In this document: positions 24,335 through 28,319 of the stretch, one piece after another
Numbering within the stretch: position 1 is the stretch's first letter
Layout: each line of letters starts with the position of its first letter
DNA from: an uncultured Porphyromonadaceae bacterium
GTDB taxonomy: Bacteria > Bacteroidota > Bacteroidia > Bacteroidales > Muribaculaceae
Reading direction: 5' to 3'
Assembly (NCBI GenBank): GCA_900555715.1
Contig: USMC01000033.1
Location: forward strand, 1 to 28,319
Length of the DNA: 28,319 bases
Position numbers and translations under genes: made by a program
The notes under the pieces: model-generated
Databases searched by the model: none
What the model saw: the letters and a program-made list of their open reading frames with translations, nothing else
Told to the model about the DNA's origin: nothing

Positions 24335-25089
24335 GGCTGACGATAGTCCGCCACGACAGCTGCGCATCCACAAGCGCCGTGCTTGCGGCAATGCCGGAGG
24401 CGCCGGCAGGAACTGTCGTCGTCACCGACTGCCAGACGGCGGGTCGCGGACAGCGGGGAAACACCTGGGAGGCGGAGCCGGGCAAAAACCTCACCTTCTC
24501 CATCCTTCTGCGCCCCGCAGGCATGCACGCCGCGCGGCAGTTCGAGCTGTCGATGCTTGTGGCGCTTGCCGTAGCGGATGTCATCGACAGCCGCTTCGAA
24601 GCCGCCGGCATAGCTGAGCGGACGACGGTGAAGTGGCCAAACGACATCTATGTGGGCGAACGCAAGATATGCGGCACGCTTATAGAGAACAAACTCCTGG
24701 GCGCATATATCGACCGCTCCATCGCCGGCATAGGCATAGACGTGAACCAGCGCATATTCACCTCCGATGCACCCAACCCGGTGTCGATGATTCATTACCT
24801 CGGCTTCGAAACGCCTCTTGAACCGCTGCTTGAACAGGTGTGCCGCACCATCATGTACCGCTGCGACAGCTACGTGCTGTCTCCCGACCCCGACGGTCTC
24901 CTCGCCGCCTTCCGCTCGCGTCTCTACCGCGGCGACGGCAAAGCATATCCGTTCTGCGAGCCCGGCGGAAAGCCTTTCGAGGCATCCATAACCGACATCG
25001 CACTCACGGGACATCTCTCCCTCAGCAACGGAAGCACATACGCCTTCAAGGAAATATCATTCATCCATCCCGCGGCAGACGCAAGATAG
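24331..25089 (+). CDS. birA: biotin-[acetyl-CoA-carboxylase] ligase
   Basis: A 252-residue enzyme that attaches biotin to carrier proteins through biotinyl-AMP. The biotin loop is TAGRGQRGNTW (36-46). KWPNDIYVGERKICG (101-115) carries the lysine (Lys112) expected in the active site, and IGIGIDVNQ-like residues follow. There is no N-terminal DNA-binding domain, so this is a ligase only and cannot repress biotin genes as the E. coli protein does. The frame opens upstream inside tsaE, but ATG 24331 overlapping the tsaE stop gives the standard length. Confidence 0.92.
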   Translation: MRLTIVRHDSCASTSAVLAAMPEAPAGTVVVTDCQTAGRGQRGNTWEAEPGKNLTFSILLRPAGMHAARQFELSMLVALAVADVIDSRFEAAGIAERTTVKWPNDIYVGERKICGTLIENKLLGAYIDRSIAGIGIDVNQRIFTSDAPNPVSMIHYLGFETPLEPLLEQVCRTIMYRCDSYVLSPDPDGLLAAFRSRLYRGDGKAYPFCEPGGKPFEASITDIALTGHLSLSNGSTYAFKEISFIHPAADAR

Positions 25090-25095
25090 ACAACC

Positions 25096-26652
25096 ATGCT
25101 CATAAGCGACAAGAAATGCAGTTTTGGCGTTTTCTGGCTGATTATAGCCATATTATACGCATCTGTATTCACTCTTGCAGAGTTTTCCGGCAATCCTGTC
25201 GACAGTTTTCACGGTTTTCTGACACTCGCATCGCAGTTTGCCGTAGTCGCGGCAGCATCCGCCTCGCTGATAGGTCTTCTCGCCCTGAACCGTTGGGTGT
25301 TTGCCTTCACATTTCCAATCCTCATCACCCTCTCGGCAACAGCGACATACTACCGGCTCACTCTCGGGCTGTCGATCACGCCTATGGCGCTGGAGCTCAC
25401 GTTTGTCAACGATGTCAACACATGGCTCACCGTAGTGTCGTGGCAGCTTGTGGTGTGCGACGCCTTAGCGCTGGCGGCAGGCATAGCAGCGGCGGTCATC
25501 CGCTTCCGCAATGTCCGCCCGTCGGGCAGAATGTGGATCTATGGCGCTGTCTTTTTGCTTGGCGTGCTGACTCCGACCGTACTTGTCAGGCGGATGAAAG
25601 CTCCGGTAATAAACAGAATTCCATTCTCTTTCAGCTATTCCGTCGCGGAATATCTCAACAACAAAGCGATCGTCGCGGAAGAGCGCAATACTTTCGACAA
25701 CACCCCCGCCTCGTGCGGAACAGACAGCATTACGGTTCTTGTAGTGATCGGAGAGTCCTTGCGTCCCGACCATCTCGACATCAACGGCTACGGAAGGCAG
25801 ACACTCCCGCACATGAGCAGGGAACGGAACCTTGTAAGCATTCCGAAAATGAAGACCGAGGAGTGCTTCACTCACGTCAGCGTTCCGCGCATCGTCACAC
25901 GCGCTGACTCCCTCCATCCCGAAAGGGCATACGAGGAGCAATCTTTCATCACTCTCTTTAAAAAGAGCGGTTACCGGACGATATGGATTTCCAACCAGGA
26001 CGCCACAGACACTTATGTCTATTTCATGCACGAGGCGGACGAGCTCGAAGCCGTCAACAGCGCCAAGACATCGTACAGCTACGACAAATGGATGGATTCC
26101 GACATCCTTCCTGCGCTTGACGGTTTCCTTTCCTCCGGCAATCCGCGCAAGCTGGCAGTACTCCACACCATCGGTTCCCACTGGTGGTACCGGTCGCACT
26201 ATCCCGACTCGCTCGCCGTATATAAGCCGGAAATAAACAGCCGTGTGGTAAGCGAGCTGTCGCACGAGCAGATGGTAAACTCCTACGACAACACCATCCT
26301 GGCGACAGACCTGTTTCTGAAAAATGTGACAGACCGATTGAGAGACATCAATTCGGTCGTCATCTTCATCTCTGATCATGGAGAATCGCTGGGCGAAAAC
26401 GGCATGTATCTTCATGCGGAGGCATACGGCATCCTGCGCCCCACAGCCTGCATGATATGGTACTCCGACGAGTTCTCACGCCGCTATCCCGAAAAAGTCC
26501 GGAACCTCCGGCTCAACGCCGGCAAGGAATACTGGACCGACAATATTTTCCATACCGTGCTCGATGCCGGCGATATCCAGACGCCGGAATTAGCGCCTCA
26601 GATGAGCATCCTCCATAACCAAACCGAAGAAACCGATGAACCACAACAATAA
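25096..26652 (+). CDS. phosphoethanolamine-transferase-like membrane enzyme
   Basis: A 518-residue protein with about five N-terminal membrane helices (to about residue 165) and a periplasmic sulfatase-fold domain. Features shared with EptA-type lipid A phosphoethanolamine transferases include VVIGESLRPDHLDINGYGRQ (metal-binding Glu220), the probable nucleophile Thr259 in CFTHVSVP, Asp427-His428 in FISDHGESLGENG, and His440 soon after. It may modify lipid A, another glycolipid or a periplasmic glycan. The acceptor is not known from sequence. In Bacteroidetes this gives charge changes that affect antimicrobial peptide binding. It follows birA by six bases and overlaps the acyltransferase gene by 17 bases. 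Confidence 0.8.
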   Translation: MLISDKKCSFGVFWLIIAILYASVFTLAEFSGNPVDSFHGFLTLASQFAVVAAASASLIGLLALNRWVFAFTFPILITLSATATYYRLTLGLSITPMALELTFVNDVNTWLTVVSWQLVVCDALALAAGIAAAVIRFRNVRPSGRMWIYGAVFLLGVLTPTVLVRRMKAPVINRIPFSFSYSVAEYLNNKAIVAEERNTFDNTPASCGTDSITVLVVIGESLRPDHLDINGYGRQTLPHMSRERNLVSIPKMKTEECFTHVSVPRIVTRADSLHPERAYEEQSFITLFKKSGYRTIWISNQDATDTYVYFMHEADELEAVNSAKTSYSYDKWMDSDILPALDGFLSSGNPRKLAVLHTIGSHWWYRSHYPDSLAVYKPEINSRVVSELSHEQMVNSYDNTILATDLFLKNVTDRLRDINSVVIFISDHGESLGENGMYLHAEAYGILRPTACMIWYSDEFSRRYPEKVRNLRLNAGKEYWTDNIFHTVLDAGDIQTPELAPQMSILHNQTEETDEPQQ

Positions 26653-27688
26653 GAACACGACAGCGCCGCACGGCTCCGGAATAATCGGCTGGGTGGATTA
26701 TGCCAAGTGCATGGCAATATTCCTTGTCGTGTGGCTGCACGTCCATTCCCTCCCGGAAATAAGCTTTGTCATCAATGCTTTTGTCATGCCGCTCTTCTTC
26801 ATCATTTCCGGCTATCTGTTTTCGTATGAGCGCAATCCCCGCTACAAGCCTTTCGTATGGAAGCGCACACGGCAGCTTCTTTTTCCCTACGTGTGGATAA
26901 ACATTGTGGCATATCTTTGCTGGCTCACCGTATTGAGGCATTTCGGCGATGACAAGGGCGTATACCAATGGCATCAGCCCTTGCTCGGGGCTTTAGGCGG
27001 TATTCCCGCATGGCTCAGCCACGACACTCCGCTATGGTCGCTGATGAGTTTTTATATTGTCGAAATCATATATTACCCCTTCCGGCGCGCTGCCGGCTCC
27101 GCCTGGGTGATTGCGGCAGGTCTCGCGGCAATGGCGGCTATCGCCACGCTGATGCCGGAGGCGGGAGGGCTGCTTCCGCTGGCGGCAGGACCATCGATGG
27201 CAGGGCTTGTCTTTTTCGCCATAGGGAATTATTGCCGCGAACATTCATTAGGCTCGCCCGAAAAGATGCGTCTGCTCCGCAAACCGCTGACACTGCTGGT
27301 TCTTGCTCTTATATTCGGTTTTTCTACTTTTGCAAACACGACAGTCGAGTTTTTCATCTGCCGGTATGGAAATATAGTCCTGTTTCTTATTTCCTCACTG
27401 TCCGGCTCTTTATTTATCATAGGACTGGCATCGGTATGTTCCGGGATATTCAAAGAAAGGAGAATAATACGGTTTGTGTCGGTAGGCACGCTTCTGATAT
27501 GCGGATTCCATCTCCTTGTCTTCGCCGCGCTCAAAGGCATAGCCCTGTTCTGCTTCGGCATCCCGCCCGAAGAACTCACAGGCGGACTGATAAAAGGCTT
27601 GGCATTCGCTTCCTCCGCCTTTCTCCTCTGTCTGCCCCTGATATACATCATCCAGCGCTACCTCCCCTTCCTCACCGACAAAAAATAA
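26636..27688 (+). CDS. acyltransferase-3 family membrane protein
   Basis: A 350-residue integral membrane protein with roughly ten helices. The N-terminus WVDYAKCMAIFLVVWLHVHS matches acyltransferase family 3, including the conserved histidine, and FVMPLFFIISGYLFS continues the pattern. Such proteins acylate (often acetylate) sugars of surface polysaccharides or lipids. The substrate is unknown. It starts inside the end of the phosphoethanolamine-transferase-like gene (17-base overlap), so the two are probably co-translated and act on the same envelope molecule. That link is inference from position. Confidence 0.82.
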   Translation: MNHNNKNTTAPHGSGIIGWVDYAKCMAIFLVVWLHVHSLPEISFVINAFVMPLFFIISGYLFSYERNPRYKPFVWKRTRQLLFPYVWINIVAYLCWLTVLRHFGDDKGVYQWHQPLLGALGGIPAWLSHDTPLWSLMSFYIVEIIYYPFRRAAGSAWVIAAGLAAMAAIATLMPEAGGLLPLAAGPSMAGLVFFAIGNYCREHSLGSPEKMRLLRKPLTLLVLALIFGFSTFANTTVEFFICRYGNIVLFLISSLSGSLFIIGLASVCSGIFKERRIIRFVSVGTLLICGFHLLVFAALKGIALFCFGIPPEELTGGLIKGLAFASSAFLLCLPLIYIIQRYLPFLTDKK

Positions 27689-27691
27689 TAC

Positions 27692-27712
27692 TTAATTCGC
27701 CGGTTGAATTAA
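27692..27712 (+). terminator. weak hairpin after the porX operon
   Basis: Arms ttaattc and gaattaa around a 7-base loop, followed by attt. The stem is AT-rich and short, so this is only a possible terminator for the operon. Confidence 0.3.
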
Positions 27713-27815
27713 ATTTCCAATCTCCTTAAATACAAAAGAATGTTAATGACTTGTTTTTTTTGTAAAATACATCTTAAATTTATGCCCAGCTGTTAATTAT
27801 AGAATACTTAAATTT

Positions 27816-28319
27816 ATGAGGATAATAAGTTTACTGTTAACGTTAATTGTCTGTGTCACTGCCATTCATGCGCGGACTTACGACGTAGATATAGTAAAAA
27901 TGGATATTCCGGATAAGTGGGTGGGTATGATGCGGGAAGCACCTGAAAGTGATAGTAGCTCGATGGGGCATGACGTTAAAGATTATGGACGAGCTTTTGA
28001 CCGCCGTATGAAAGCCTGGAGAAATGACTCCGCCTATCAGGCAATTATTGTCGAAAAATTTGTCATGACCGACGGTCGGGATGCCGATCTGGAATTCTTG
28101 CAGAATTACGCTAATACCTTTGAAAAAATCAGTATCAACTGGGTTAAGGACAAGGAAAACCAATGGCATGCCGATTTTCTTGTGAAAGACCCCGGCTATG
28201 AGAATGGACAAATAATATACCACCTCGTGCGGAAATATGTCCGGATAACCGTCAATGGAAAGACCGGACATGTTATAGCGCTCCACTTCGAAGGCGCCGA
28301 TGCTGAGACATTTGCGACA
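27816..28319 (+). CDS. exported protein of unknown function, partial
   Basis: An ATG opens 168 codons with no stop before the window end, so the gene is incomplete at its 3' side. The first 19 residues form a signal peptide (MRIISLLLTLIVCVTAIHA). The rest is hydrophilic with alternating strands and helices, including MDIPDKWVGMM and two stretches that end in aromatic-rich sequence. I do not recognise a family. Base composition is more AT-rich than in the operons before it. It starts about 125 bases after the acyltransferase stop and may have its own promoter; I see no clear match to one. Confidence 0.65.
   Translation, partial: MRIISLLLTLIVCVTAIHARTYDVDIVKMDIPDKWVGMMREAPESDSSSMGHDVKDYGRAFDRRMKAWRNDSAYQAIIVEKFVMTDGRDADLEFLQNYANTFEKISINWVKDKENQWHADFLVKDPGYENGQIIYHLVRKYVRITVNGKTGHVIALHFEGADAETFAT

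Noticed and set aside
1..28319. CRISPR array, tRNA genes or rRNA genes
   Set aside because: I saw no regularly spaced repeat series, no tRNA cloverleaf apart from the tmRNA, and no rRNA sequence. A covariance search could still find something weak.

Overview
The window comes from the chromosome of a gut-type Bacteroidales bacterium, most likely Muribaculaceae or a close relative (family is inference). Four things point there. The tmRNA tag is the Bacteroidetes form GENNYALAA. Promoters repeatedly show TAnnTTTG about 19-22 bases after a TTG/TTTG. Genes lack clear Shine-Dalgarno sites. The gene content includes PorX, a fused NapH/NapG-like ferredoxin, a GH65 enzyme and a lysyl-tRNA synthetase with a C-terminal extension.

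Layout. Bases 1-3630 are patchy: a decayed toxin-antitoxin pair, one exported GH65 glycosidase, and the tmRNA gene. About 160-200 bp covering the tmRNA 3' end, its terminator and its downstream flank occur twice in direct orientation, on either side of the GH65 gene. Bases 3784-6762 hold an iron-sulfur redox operon: a possible 20-residue membrane peptide, a membrane multi-cluster ferredoxin, and a Tat-exported ferredoxin-linked aldo/keto reductase. Bases 6763-8460 are accessory: a possible small RNA, the wreck of a RhuM-type gene, an intact RhuM/phospholipase-D-like gene, and prominent inverted repeats.

Bases 8507-17206 are one tightly packed housekeeping operon, lysS-rlmN-pdxA-nucleotidyltransferase-parE-coaD-S41 protease, with one good promoter and one terminator. 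Bases 17226-20778 hold a TlpA-like lipoprotein, a small conserved protein and an OmpA-family porin. Bases 20800-22260 hold a SemiSWEET transporter and an MscS-type channel that converge with no base between their stop codons. Bases 22321-27688 are a second operon, porX-tsaE-birA followed by two membrane enzymes that probably decorate the cell surface. The last gene runs off the window end.

Most of the window is ordinary core genome. The parts worth a second look are the duplicated tmRNA flank around the GH65 gene, the decayed toxin-antitoxin and RhuM loci, the possible small RNA near 6850-6993, and the short peptide leading the redox operon. I did not find a clearly new multi-gene defence or mobile system.
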